Below are positions 55,028-63,505 of a stretch of 63,505 nucleotides of DNA, piece by piece; positions within the stretch are counted from its first letter, which is position 1, and every line of letters starts with the position of its first letter. The position numbers and the translations under genes were made by a program. Source of the DNA: Oscillatoria sp. CS-180 (lineage in GTDB: Bacteria; Cyanobacteriota; Cyanobacteriia; Phormidesmidales; Phormidesmidaceae); assembly GCF_028330965.1 (NCBI RefSeq), contig NZ_JAQMUB010000005.1, positions 1 to 63,505 on the forward strand, written 5' to 3'. The notes below the pieces were generated by a model. The model worked only from the letters and a program-made list of their open reading frames with translations, made no database searches and was not told where the DNA came from.

Positions 55028-56908
55028 TCAAGCTTCAGCGTAGGCTAGTTCATCGTGATAGCTACTTGCTTGGCGAGTGAACATATCATGATAGCGCCCC
55101 TTCAACGTCATTAGCTCATCGTGAGTACCCGATTCCAAAATTTGCCCGTGCTCTAGAACAATAATGCGATCGCACAATTTTGCTAAAGCTAGCCGATGAC
55201 TTACTACTACTGTCATTCGTCCTTGGGCAATCTTGCGAAAGATACGATAGATGTCCTGCTCGTTTTTCGGGTCCAGAGCAGCAGTTGGTTCGTCAAAGAC
55301 CAGCAGCTCTGCGTTTTTCAGTCGCATTAGAGCACGGGAGATCGCCACCCGTTGCCATTGCCCACCAGAAAGATCAAGACCATTTTCAAGTTGCCGTCCC
55401 AAAGGCGTTTCCAACCCTTCAGTCAGAGAGTCTGGCAAATAGTCAATACCGGTTTCTTCCAGCACGGTTTGGATGGCCCTGTCGTCGTGGAGGTTAGACA
55501 ACTCTCCCCAACCAATGTTTTCCCGTAGAGTAGCCGGAAAACGCGCGTAGTCCTGCATTACGACAGCAATCTGCGATCGCAAAGCAGTTAGATCAATTGA
55601 TCGTAAATCTTGACCGTTCCAAACGATGTGTCCCGATGTTGGATCATACAAGCGCACCAAAAGCTTTGCTAGCGTCGTTTTGCCAGCACCGTTTTCTCCT
55701 ACGAGAGCAACCATTTCCTGAGGTTGAATCTGAAAAGTCAAGTTTTGCAGAACAGGCCGTTGATCAGCTCCTGGATACTGGAAAGAAACCTCATCAAAAA
55801 TAATGCCCTGCTGGAGGCGATCGCAACTTGACGCAGGCATTATTCGCTGAGTCCCAGTATGCAGCTGAGGTTTCAGATTCAACAACTGAAAGATGGGAGC
55901 TGTCGCCAAAGAAACGTCATACAAATCACCTGTGTGAGCAATCAGAATAAACAAACTACGACGCAGCTGCAGAATAATGCCCGTGTAAAGCGCCAAGTCA
56001 CCCACCGTAAAGGTCCGCTCTAAAACGCCTGCCACCACATAGACGTAGGGAGCTGCTACCCCCAAACCACCCACCAGGGACCACAGCATCACAGTGGCAG
56101 TGCCCTCTCGTCGCACCTGTTCCATATTGCTAAATAGTGTCTGAAATAGCCCCTGCCATCGACCTAAAATCACCTCCTGTAAAGAGAACAGACGAATCTC
56201 TTTGGCAAAATCGGGGCTGGTAATTGCCTTGCTGTAAATTCCCATCTTGCGACTCACACCAGACTGAGTCTCCTCCACTCGCCAGCTTTTCCGATGGTGA
56301 CGCATCTCTACAAAGATGGAAGGTGCAGCCGAAGCAATCAAAATAAAAGGTACCCACCAACCAATGGAAGCAGAAACAACGACAGATGGAATAAACGTGA
56401 AAACGCCAACGAAGGTCGCCGCGATGATGAAGGACAAGCGCTGAATTCGGCCAAGTCCTTTTTCGGTCAATTCCAGCAGATTCAGAAGTTCCGGCATTTC
56501 AAAGAGAGCAATATCATCGAAATGGGATACTTTGTCCAGAACTTTGCCTCTCACAAAACCTTCGACGCGATCGCGTAAAGAAGCAAACAGATTAGTCCCG
56601 ACAGCATCCACTGAATCGACAACTAAGTTGAGCGTTAGCGCGATGACAACGCTCCACAATAGCTTTTCATTACTAACAATGAGTTCAAAGGGATTATCCA
56701 CTCCTCCTTGCTCAAAAACAGCCGTCACTTCATCGATAACAATCTTGCCGAGTAACAAAGAAACAGAGGGACCAACACCAGTTAATAAGTTAATGTAGGC
56801 TAACCGTCTTAGCTCCTTGGGGGCAGCCCTTGCCACCATACGCACACTATGTCTAAGCGCTTGCCACGGGGTAAGTTCTTCGGGATACATCATTGAGGTA
56901 GAAACCAT
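55028..56908 (-). CDS. ABC exporter, fused membrane and ATPase domains
   Basis: 626 residues. Membrane domain in the first 330 residues (several helices, e.g. LSFIIAATFVGVFTFIPSVV), then an ATPase with Walker A GENGAGKTTLAKLL, Q-loop VMQDYARFP, signature LDLSGGQWQRVAIS, Walker B LLVFDEPTAALD and VVVSHRLA. Half-transporter of the MsbA/McjD-like type, working as a dimer to export a lipid, peptide or drug. Substrate unknown; no peptide-maturation genes nearby. Confidence 0.9.
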   Translation of the reverse strand: MVSTSMMYPEELTPWQALRHSVRMVARAAPKELRRLAYINLLTGVGPSVSLLLGKIVIDEVTAVFEQGGVDNPFELIVSNEKLLWSVVIALTLNLVVDSVDAVGTNLFASLRDRVEGFVRGKVLDKVSHFDDIALFEMPELLNLLELTEKGLGRIQRLSFIIAATFVGVFTFIPSVVVSASIGWWVPFILIASAAPSIFVEMRHHRKSWRVEETQSGVSRKMGIYSKAITSPDFAKEIRLFSLQEVILGRWQGLFQTLFSNMEQVRREGTATVMLWSLVGGLGVAAPYVYVVAGVLERTFTVGDLALYTGIILQLRRSLFILIAHTGDLYDVSLATAPIFQLLNLKPQLHTGTQRIMPASSCDRLQQGIIFDEVSFQYPGADQRPVLQNLTFQIQPQEMVALVGENGAGKTTLAKLLVRLYDPTSGHIVWNGQDLRSIDLTALRSQIAVVMQDYARFPATLRENIGWGELSNLHDDRAIQTVLEETGIDYLPDSLTEGLETPLGRQLENGLDLSGGQWQRVAISRALMRLKNAELLVFDEPTAALDPKNEQDIYRIFRKIAQGRMTVVVSHRLALAKLCDRIIVLEHGQILESGTHDELMTLKGRYHDMFTRQASSYHDELAYAEA

Positions 56909-57500
56909 TACGCCTGATTGACGATGATGGCCGGCGAATGTGATTGCTCAATACCAGCCTTACAGAGGCGTGTTGCCTTGAGTAAAGCTTCAAAAGTAAA
57001 AACTGGCATTACGGTAAGACTTCGCCGCACAAGTCATAAGCCTGTGAAGTGAGCAGGCGTGAAGCTATTGAAAGCAATTGCCCTCGCAACAGCTGAACAA
57101 AAAAAGTCGGGCTGAAGCAACCTGTCAGTAACTTCAACCCGTCGCTCAGAATCACACGCGAGTCTACAGGATGTCTTGATAATGGCCTAGCAATATCATC
57201 AGTGCCATAGCAAAAAGCTCAGATTAATTCAGGATTTGTAGCCCGTGCAGCTTGGTTAAGTCCGTTTCAGTGTCTTAAGGGGGCAGGGAATGAGGAATAG
57301 AGAGAATAGAGAGTAGGAATGGGAAATAGGGAATAGGGAGCAGGAAATGGGGGTACTTGACTCAAATGCAGCCGCTATATGAACTTCAAACATTTGTGTT
57401 CCCTGCACCTTTTGTGCCGATCTGAAAAGCAAGACCGTATGAAAAAGCAAGAGATTGCTTGTATTGCCTTCTCCCTTGGCTTTTCTCTCAACTGAGCCCC
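56909..57500. other. 590-base intergenic region with purine-rich tract
   Basis: Includes a G/A-rich stretch at about 57287-57354 with repeated GGGAATA-type units and a partial match (GTCTTAAGGG, GCAGGGAAT) to the reverse complement of bases near 41990-42030. No gene called. Confidence 0.5.
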
Positions 57501-58358
57501 TTATTGCTCCATTTGTCCAGAAAATACTTTCTCAGCAGGGCCGGTCATATAGACCCGATTGTTTTGAGCAGACCACTCGATCAACAGGGGTCCACCAGGC
57601 AGTTCGACGGTGGCGGTGCGATCGCATTGCTCAGTCAACACTCCTGCTACTAGAGAAGCGCAGGCTCCTGTACCACAGGCAAGCGTTGCCCCGGCGCCTC
57701 GTTCCCAAACTCGCATTTTGAGATAATCGCGAGCAACAATCTCAATAAATTCAGTGTTAGTGCGTTGGGGAAAGACGGAATGATGCTCAAACTGGGGCCC
57801 TAGCTGCGCCAAGTCAATGGCAGCGACATCACTAACAAAGGTGATGCAGTGGGGATTACCCATGCTGACACAGGTCACCTCCCAAGTTTGAGCTGCGACA
57901 TCTAAGGGTTGCTGAACAACCTGCTGCTCAGCAGCGGATAACGTTGTGGGAATATTGCCCGCTAGCAAGATTGGCTCTCCCATATCTACAGTGACTTGGC
58001 CGTCAGGCTGCAATGTAGGTGTGATGATGCCTGCCAATGTCTGCACCGCATAAGCTTTAGGTAATTCAATAGGCTGTCCCCCACGACTTTCTAGCGCTGC
58101 GATGAATTGGGCCAGACAGCGAATGCCATTACCGCACATCTCCGGTTCAGAGCCATCAGAATTGAGAATCCGCATTGTGTAGTCGGTTCCATCTTGTCCC
58201 GGCAGCGTAAAAATGACGCCATCAGCTCCAATCCCAAAATTGCGATCGCACCATTTGATGACCTGTGCTTGAGTCAGGATGAGGTCCGACTGATGACGAT
58301 TGTCTACTAGTACAAAATCGTTGCCCAGACCATGGTATTTGCTGAATGCGATCGCCAT
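57501..58358 (-). CDS. dapF: diaminopimelate epimerase
   Basis: 285 residues from the ATG at 58358; the open frame runs 26 codons further but DapF proteins start [15 protein letters not shown] as here. Converts LL- to meso-diaminopimelate for lysine and peptidoglycan. The catalytic Cys pair is in EMCGNGIRC and [12 protein letters not shown]; both are present. hfq starts on the other strand about 290 bases away, a neighbourhood common in cyanobacteria as I recall. Confidence 0.95.
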   Translation of the reverse strand: MAIAFSKYHGLGNDFVLVDNRHQSDLILTQAQVIKWCDRNFGIGADGVIFTLPGQDGTDYTMRILNSDGSEPEMCGNGIRCLAQFIAALESRGGQPIELPKAYAVQTLAGIITPTLQPDGQVTVDMGEPILLAGNIPTTLSAAEQQVVQQPLDVAAQTWEVTCVSMGNPHCITFVSDVAAIDLAQLGPQFEHHSVFPQRTNTEFIEIVARDYLKMRVWERGAGATLACGTGACASLVAGVLTEQCDRTATVELPGGPLLIEWSAQNNRVYMTGPAEKVFSGQMEQ

Positions 58359-58651
58359 CGTGACTCCTAAAACCTGAATTAGCTGTAACTTACGGGTTCG
58401 CCGTCCAATATCTTCCGACCTCAAAGCTTGCGGCAATCGACTCTCGCCAACTGGAAGCAGGGATCCAACACTATAGAATCAACCCCGTAGACACGGTTAG
58501 TCTTGATAATCGTAAATCTAAAAGCGTGTCAAAACCGTCAATGCGTTGCAAACAAGTAACTTTCCCAACGTAAACGCGATCAAAATTTGGAAAGTGGGTA
58601 ACCTTAATGCCAGTATTGATTGGTCATTAGCAGTCATCACTGTTCGCCCCT

Positions 58652-58864
58652 ATGTCACCAAATCTTGAAACCGGATTACCTAGTACTCGGCTGCTGCAAA
58701 CCTATCTGCGCGACAAGCGCACTGTAGAAGCTAAGCTCGTCACAGGTGATACGGTCGTGGGTGCCCTTTTTTGGCAGGATCCAGTCTGTATTTGCATTAA
58801 CGTCGATGATGAGCCAACTCTTATCTGGCGATCAGCCTTAGCCTATATCAAGGGGGTCGAATAG
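58652..58864 (+). CDS. hfq: cyanobacterial Hfq homologue
   Basis: 70 residues. LPSTRLLQTYLRDKRTVEAK and LVTGDTVVGALFWQDPVCIC form the Sm1 motif of the divergent cyanobacterial Hfq; the Sm2 region is ALAYI. In Synechocystis Hfq is needed for motility and works by binding the type IV pilus ATPase, not by RNA binding; whether the same holds here is inference. Single gene with a hairpin downstream. Confidence 0.88.
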   Translation: MSPNLETGLPSTRLLQTYLRDKRTVEAKLVTGDTVVGALFWQDPVCICINVDDEPTLIWRSALAYIKGVE

Positions 58865-58979
58865 GTTGAAAGTAAAGTGGTCCTGCTGCTATTCCACTCT
58901 GTCTACCCAGCTTGCATACCAGTGCTCCTCATCCCTATAGATCTGTAGGCCACGTAGCTACAGCGATCCTATTTGGATC

Positions 58980-59013
58980 TTGAACAAGGCTTTCCAAGGA
59001 AAGCCTTGTTCAA
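58980..59013. terminator. hairpin downstream of hfq
   Basis: A 34-base near-perfect palindrome (TTGAACAAGGCTTTCC and its complement) followed by AAAAAG. Strong stem, weak T-run on the plus strand. Confidence 0.6.
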
Positions 59014-59148
59014 AAAGCTTTCTCAACCCCCAGAAATCATCTGGGATGGCTATAAGATAATTGTGAAAGTTGGGATCTCACCTGGCAGAGGGGCTGCTTT
59101 CTCCGTTTGCCGTAACACCTTTGCCACTTTTATTTGCTCCACCCGAAC

Positions 59149-60078
59149 ATGAAACAGAACATCTCTTTCTATGGATTGCCGGGTCTTAATGCCGCCCTCA
59201 AAAAACACCAATTCTCTTGGAAATCGGTTCTATTTATGACCTTGGCAGGGGCAGTCACGCTGTTCGTAACATTGGTGCAGCCACCTGTTCATGCTTATGA
59301 TGTCGTGATTCAACCGGCTGGGCCACGTCAGGGAGATACAGTCAGTATCATAACGACTGAAAAGCAAGGAACGGCAGATGTTCCAGCAGTTACTATCAAC
59401 GGCTCTACTTTCCCAACCTTTGCCCTGGGTAATGGTCGTTACCGAACCTTCCTGCCCACCAGTCCGCTTCACACTTCAGGGGAGTACGTAATTCGAGTGG
59501 AAGGGCCTGAGGGATTGCGAAATCCAATGGTGTGGTTGAGCGATCGCGCCTTTCGAACCCAATACATTACTCTTCCTCCTGGACGAAGCAATTTAGGCAC
59601 CGATTATGAATTTGACAAGGTTGATGCCTTTAAACAGATCGTTAGTTCAGACAAACTCTGGTCAGGCTCCTTCTTAAGACCGAGCCAGGGACGAGTTAGT
59701 TCTGAATATGGCGTTCGGCGCTATTACAACGGTGTCTTCGCGGAAAACTATTACCATCGAGGTGTCGACTATGCTGCGGCAATTGGTTCTCCGGTCATTG
59801 CGCCAGCGGCAGGCAGAGTCGTTTTAGTCGGTCGCGTATCAGACGGATTTGAGCTACACGGCAACACAATTGGCGTCGATCATGGTCAAGGTGTAGAGAG
59901 CATTTTTATTCACCTTAATAGCATCAATGTACAGGAAGGTGACTTCGTTCAAGCAGGACAAGTTATTGGCACAGTTGGCTCAACAGGTGCGTCAACCGGA
60001 CCTCATCTTCATTGGGGACTGTACGTTAACGGGGTGGCTGTTGACCCGGCTCCCTGGCGGAACGGAACGTTCGAGTAA
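59149..60078 (+). CDS. M23 family metallopeptidase, exported
   Basis: About 309 residues from the ATG at 59149 (a TTG at 59134 is possible). A signal or anchor helix (SVLFMTLAGAVTLFVTLV) is followed by a beta-rich domain and then a LytM/M23 domain with zinc ligands in YHRGVDYAA and HLHWG. Likely a peptidoglycan endopeptidase or an inactive envelope factor; the ligands are intact. The gene stands alone. Confidence 0.88.
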   Translation: MKQNISFYGLPGLNAALKKHQFSWKSVLFMTLAGAVTLFVTLVQPPVHAYDVVIQPAGPRQGDTVSIITTEKQGTADVPAVTINGSTFPTFALGNGRYRTFLPTSPLHTSGEYVIRVEGPEGLRNPMVWLSDRAFRTQYITLPPGRSNLGTDYEFDKVDAFKQIVSSDKLWSGSFLRPSQGRVSSEYGVRRYYNGVFAENYYHRGVDYAAAIGSPVIAPAAGRVVLVGRVSDGFELHGNTIGVDHGQGVESIFIHLNSINVQEGDFVQAGQVIGTVGSTGASTGPHLHWGLYVNGVAVDPAPWRNGTFE

Positions 60079-60103
60079 GCGCTTAATAAGCTTTAAGTGA
60101 AAA

Positions 60104-60121
60104 CCCTGAAAGCTGCCTTTC
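60104..60121 (+). terminator. short hairpin after the M23 gene
   Basis: CTGAAAG-CTGC-CTTTCAG, 26 bases past the stop. No T-run. Confidence 0.35.
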
Positions 60122-60317
60122 AGAAGGTCTTTAGCAATCTCAGAGAAAATGTTTATTCTTCTCTATTCTCCTCGGAAATGTGATCTGGGTGTGTAGAATT
60201 CCAAACTCCGTAGGGCACACTAAATGCAGTCCGAGAGGTAACGTTGAACTATTGCTGTGTTCTGGTTTTGCCCACGTTCTTGGACTTGCCCGGTAACGCA
60301 ATGGAGCGTTAGAACCC

Positions 60318-60869
60318 ATGAGCATTGAGAATATTGTTGAACAGGCGCTTCAAGACGGCTACCTGACGCCTGCAATGGAAGCCGAAGTTGGACGAATTTG
60401 CGATACAGCCTCTGAACTCTCTATTGAAGAGTACATGGCTCTGGACAGACTAATGGGAGCTTTGTTGACCGGAGAGGTCGTCGCTGTTCCACGGAAGCAA
60501 TTCATCAACGTGATGGAAGAGCTCGTTCTAACAGAGGCAATCTCGCGGGTAGCAGAAATTGAAGCCAGCTCAAATGCAACATTAGACTTGGGCGATATTG
60601 CGGCTTATGCTCTGAATCGTCTTCCGCCCTTGTATGCGACGACTGAGGAAGGTGCGAACTTTCAGAGAGAAAATGCCAAAGCTGAGCTATCGACCTTAAT
60701 TGCCGATCAGGTCAAGGAAGCGATCGCTCGTAGTCTCAATCAGCCAGAGTTCTATCCAGAGCGTCAAACTCTGGGTCAGAAAGGGGGAGATACGGTTCTG
60801 GGGCAGGTTAGTGAACTGCTGCAAGATTATGCTCACAAGTTCACTCCAGAAACTCAAAAAGCCTCTTAA
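60318..60869 (+). CDS. comFB: ComFB family cyclic-dinucleotide-binding protein
   Basis: 183 residues. Begins MSIENIVEQALQDGYLTPAM and carries the ComFB core (LLTGEVVAVPRKQFINVMEE, LTEAISRVAEIE, DIAAYALNRLPPLYATTEEG). ComFB proteins of cyanobacteria have been described in recent work as c-di-GMP (and c-di-AMP) receptors that influence cell size, motility and competence. All of the core is present. No competence gene is adjacent. Confidence 0.9.
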   Translation: MSIENIVEQALQDGYLTPAMEAEVGRICDTASELSIEEYMALDRLMGALLTGEVVAVPRKQFINVMEELVLTEAISRVAEIEASSNATLDLGDIAAYALNRLPPLYATTEEGANFQRENAKAELSTLIADQVKEAIARSLNQPEFYPERQTLGQKGGDTVLGQVSELLQDYAHKFTPETQKAS

Positions 60870-61831
60870 GGATAGATGTTGTTCAGAATATTCCCCCATT
60901 CAGGGCATTTTCATGGTCAGTACCAGCGATGAATCAGTTTAAGACGGTAGATGTTGAAAGCCTATATCCTTGATAAGGAACAGCCTCTACCTTCTATTTT
61001 ACTTTTGCTGTGCGATCCTATTAAGCAATCTATCAAACAGTCTCGTGACATCATTGAGTCGCTTTAATCAATAAAGTCTGGGCTCAAATTACCGGGTCTA
61101 CAGGTGCTTCTGCTTGCAATCTTTAAGGAGAGAAAATTGGCTCTCAAGCGATACCTCAAAGAATGAGTTTTGTTGATAGTTACTGGCTATCGCAGATAAT
61201 AAAATCCATTCTTGAATACAGCTCAACGTAGGTATGCATTGCGTGACTAGGGCTTCCTACCTTTGGACTATCGTTTCAATGAAATTGATATGTTTTGACT
61301 GTCAGAGGGAACTTCAGAATTACTTCAAGAAAGCTTTAATGCAACTTATTAAAGGCAGCCTTTAGAGACAGATTTTAAACACGTTTCCAACTAAAATAAG
61401 AATAAATTGGCGCGATCGCAAATAGAAATCAGTAGCAATCAGTCTCTTTTAATATTTTTCAAGGTCAGATTGGGCACTCTACTATTAGTCCACCTATCAA
61501 ATAAAGGGAATGGCTAAACGGATTGTTCGTATAAATAAGCCATATCAATTCAATGTTTATTGATAGATATAAAATCTTTAAGTTAAGTATGGACATACTT
61601 ATAAATTGAGTCGTCTCGACATAAACTACTTGTTTAACTCAAACAGACGATATTAAGGACTAAATAGCTAAATTTGATGTTTAGCTTTTGTAAGTCAAGC
61701 ATATTTATTAGGACAGGCATCTAATAACCTGATAACTGATTGGGCGTAGAGCCTCATAATTGCCTCTGAATGGTTTTTGAGTCTACAAGCAATTTCGGAG
61801 TTCACTTTAAAAATCTCATCTCATTTCTCTC
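60870..61831. other. 960-base AT-rich intergenic region
   Basis: The longest gene-free stretch in the window. No open frame of note, no repeat, no hairpin with T-run that I could find. One HIP1 near 61415. It could hide a non-coding RNA. Confidence 0.5.
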
Positions 61832-62827
61832 ATGACTACCACCAGTGATTCTTTATCCGTGAAAAGCTCTATGGTGCAGGGATCCCTCGATATTTCGTTA
61901 GTTATTCCTATCTATAACGAGTATGAGAGCATTCCGAGGTTACTAGAAACCATCACCAGCGTAATGGCTACGCTGAACTTCTCTTACGAAATTGTTTGTG
62001 TAGATGACGGCTCTACCGATGGCTCCGCAGGATTGCTAAGGGAATTAGCAACAGACAATTCAAAATTATCGGCGCTCCTGCTGCGACGCAACTACGGACA
62101 AACGGCAGCAATGGCCGCTGGTTTCGACTATTCAAGAGGTAAGGTCATTATTACCTTAGACGGTGACTTGCAAAACGATCCGGCTGATGTTCCCAAACTA
62201 ATGGCGAAGCTCAATGAGGGCTACGATCTGGTGAGCGGATGGCGAAAGCACAGGAAGGATAATCAAGTAACTCGTCTGCTGCCTTCCAAAATTGCCAACT
62301 GGGTGATCGGTCGGGTCACTGGAGTTTCGCTACATGACTACGGCTGCTCGTTGAAGGCATATCGGGCAGAGTTGGTCCGGGATATGAATCTCTACGGTGA
62401 ATTGCACCGCTTTTTGCCGGCCCTAGCCTTTATTGAAGGCGCACGAATTACTGAGTTACCTGTTAATCACTATGCTCGCCAGTTCGGCAAAAGTAAGTAT
62501 GGTTTAGGCCGGACCTTCAGAGTGGTGATGGATCTGCTGACGGTTTACTTTATGAAGCGCTTCCTAACGAAGCCAATGTACGTTTTCGGACTCCTGGGCA
62601 TCGTTGCTATGGTGCTCGGAGTTGCGGTTGGCTCCTATCTCACCTTCATCAAGTTTGCTTTTGGCGAGACGATTGGTGACAGACCTCTCTTGATTTTGTC
62701 TGTAGTACTCTTTTTAACGGGTGTGCAGCTCTTTTGCTTCGGATTACTAGCAGAGCTGTTGATGAGAACGTATCACGAATCTCAAGGCAGACCCATTTAC
62801 CGCGTCAGAGAAGTTGTGCGGCATTGA
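61832..62827 (+). CDS. polyprenyl-phosphate glycosyltransferase (GtrB-like)
   Basis: 331 residues. GT2 fold with SLVIPIYNEYESIPRLL, VCVDDGSTDGSAGLL, ITLDGDLQNDPADVP (metal-binding) and a loop GKSKYGLGRTFRVVMDLL, then two membrane helices. Matches the GtrB/DPM1 group that transfers glucose or another hexose from a nucleotide sugar to polyprenyl phosphate, including the structurally known Synechocystis GtrB. Its acceptor pathway is not in the window. Confidence 0.9.
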   Translation: MTTTSDSLSVKSSMVQGSLDISLVIPIYNEYESIPRLLETITSVMATLNFSYEIVCVDDGSTDGSAGLLRELATDNSKLSALLLRRNYGQTAAMAAGFDYSRGKVIITLDGDLQNDPADVPKLMAKLNEGYDLVSGWRKHRKDNQVTRLLPSKIANWVIGRVTGVSLHDYGCSLKAYRAELVRDMNLYGELHRFLPALAFIEGARITELPVNHYARQFGKSKYGLGRTFRVVMDLLTVYFMKRFLTKPMYVFGLLGIVAMVLGVAVGSYLTFIKFAFGETIGDRPLLILSVVLFLTGVQLFCFGLLAELLMRTYHESQGRPIYRVREVVRH

Positions 62828-63091
62828 ATTCCTAGACTCACGGGCGTAACATCCGAAAACCTAAAAGTGTAAGCAAGGGTTGTTGGCTTCTCATAAACCA
62901 GCAGCCCTTTCTCATGTGTAAACTTGCTCAGATATGGACGGAATGAAGGAATGAAGTCCGATATAACCGTCGTCAGTTTCGTTGAGACAAGACAGCAAGC
63001 CATTGGGCTATGGGCTGAGCAATCGGATGCTATTAAGCGCACAAGCCCAGGTAGCTAAAACAATATATGCGAGTGATCGTGTTAATGTTCC
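62828..63091. other. psbA upstream region
   Basis: Contains the repeat at 62961-63010 immediately upstream of the psbA promoter. Small open frames here are not genes. Confidence 0.5.
62961..63010 (+). repeat. interspersed repeat family copy
   Basis: ATATAACCGTCGTCAGTTTC then GTTGAGACAAGACAGCAAGC and CATTGGGCTA. Same unit as 52997-53050. Confidence 0.72.
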
Positions 63092-63120
63092 TTGCATTTT
63101 CGTAAAGTTTCGTGTAATAT
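63092..63120 (+). promoter_or_regulatory. psbA promoter
   Basis: TTGCAT (63092-63097) and TAATAT (63115-63120) are spaced by 17 bases. Transcription should begin near 63127, giving a leader of about 64 bases. AGGA at 63177-63180 precedes the ATG at 63191. Confidence 0.8.
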
Positions 63121-63190
63121 ATTCTCATGAACTGTTAAGTCAAAAGCGGTTCATTTCATTCATACATTTGACACTCAGGAATTATTCATC

Positions 63191-63505
63191 ATGACAACTA
63201 CACTACAGCAGCGCCAAAGCGCGTCACTGTGGGAGCAGTTTTGTCAGTGGGTCACCAGCACCGAGAATCGCCTCTATGTAGGCTGGTTCGGCGTGTTGAT
63301 GATTCCTACACTGCTAGCTGCTACCGCTTGCTACGTGATTGCGTTCATCGCAGCCCCTCCCGTTGACATCGACGGCATCCGTGAGCCTGTTGCAGGTTCT
63401 CTGATGTATGGCAACAACATCATCTCCGGTGCGGTTGTGCCATCCTCCAACGCAATTGGTCTCCACTTCTACCCCATCTGGGAAGCTGCTTCCTTGGATG
63501 AGTGG
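63191..63505 (+). CDS. psbA: photosystem II D1 protein, 5' part only
   Basis: First 105 codons; the gene runs off the right edge. Starts [20 protein letters not shown] and continues through helix A ([20 protein letters not shown]) to [14 protein letters not shown]1 carries the redox Tyr, the manganese ligands and the QB site, all beyond this fragment. Compared with familiar forms, the part seen is an ordinary D1 with Ala, Ala and Tyr substitutions in helix A ([12 protein letters not shown]); the form-specific residue 130 is not in the window. Confidence 0.97.
   Translation, partial: MTTTLQQRQSASLWEQFCQWVTSTENRLYVGWFGVLMIPTLLAATACYVIAFIAAPPVDIDGIREPVAGSLMYGNNIISGAVVPSSNAIGLHFYPIWEAASLDEW

Noticed and set aside
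57287-57354. Purine-rich repeats as a CRISPR or satellite array
   Set aside because: Units are short, irregular and without spacers; treated as simple sequence.

Overview
This is a window of a cyanobacterial chromosome. The evidence is photosystem II genes (psbX, psbY and the 5' part of psbA at the right edge), ycf66, a one-helix high-light-inducible protein, a CrtW-type carotenoid ketolase, the short cyanobacterial Hfq, families largely confined to cyanobacteria (DUF3318, TIGR02652, ComFB) and very frequent HIP1 octamers (GCGATCGC). Gene style and the interspersed repeats fit a filamentous Leptolyngbya-like lineage, but this is inference. There is no rRNA, tRNA, CRISPR array, prophage or insertion sequence that I can support. 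The left and right ends are ordinary chromosome, and psbA is cut by the window edge.

Layout. 1-9.6 kb: amino-acid ABC binding protein and divergent ATPase, ycf66 and psbX, an adenylate cyclase with a degenerate receiver, a tRNA-dihydrouridine synthase, a DUF3318 protein and a DUF262/HNH protein. 9.9-18.7 kb: accessory-looking genes (SDR oxidoreductase, type II NADH dehydrogenase, RsbRD-type histidine kinase, small acidic proteins, HAD phosphatase, pentapeptide-repeat protein, sugar transferase). 19-28.9 kb: psbY, gamma-carbonic-anhydrase-like protein, TIGR02652 protein, VOC protein and AAA-type ATPase, an HAD phosphatase, then dnaK1-dnaJ-tusA-rsgA and a lipoprotein. 29-34.3 kb: a GT2/toroid/flippase operon facing a trmH-fkbM operon. 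34.6-41.7 kb: an infC that starts with ATT, an orphan general amino-acid binding protein, an unusual sigma-like protein, tandem YbjQ paralogues and a methylglyoxal synthase/diacylglycerol kinase fusion. 42.2-43.5 kb: DAHP synthase with a long leader. 44.5-51.3 kb: gltB and gltD. 52-58.9 kb: group 2 sigma factor, crtW, hli, ABC exporter, dapF and hfq. 59-63.5 kb: M23 peptidase, ComFB, GtrB-like glycosyltransferase, psbA.

The most interesting signal is upstream of the DAHP synthase gene. Two successive short reading frames are packed with Phe, Tyr and Trp codons (FYFWFF and YWFFSFYFF). Each is followed by a strong intrinsic terminator, and in each the last codons are perfectly complementary to the 5' side of that terminator. 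This is the layout of ribosome-mediated transcription attenuation, present twice in tandem, in front of the first enzyme of aromatic amino-acid synthesis. The enzyme itself is a short form with no visible N-terminal regulatory domain, so control may have moved to the transcript.

The window also carries several interspersed repeat families: a 100-bp element in two nearly identical copies 16 kb apart, a 40-60 bp element in at least eight places and both orientations, and a composite element that forms part of the DAHP-synthase upstream region.
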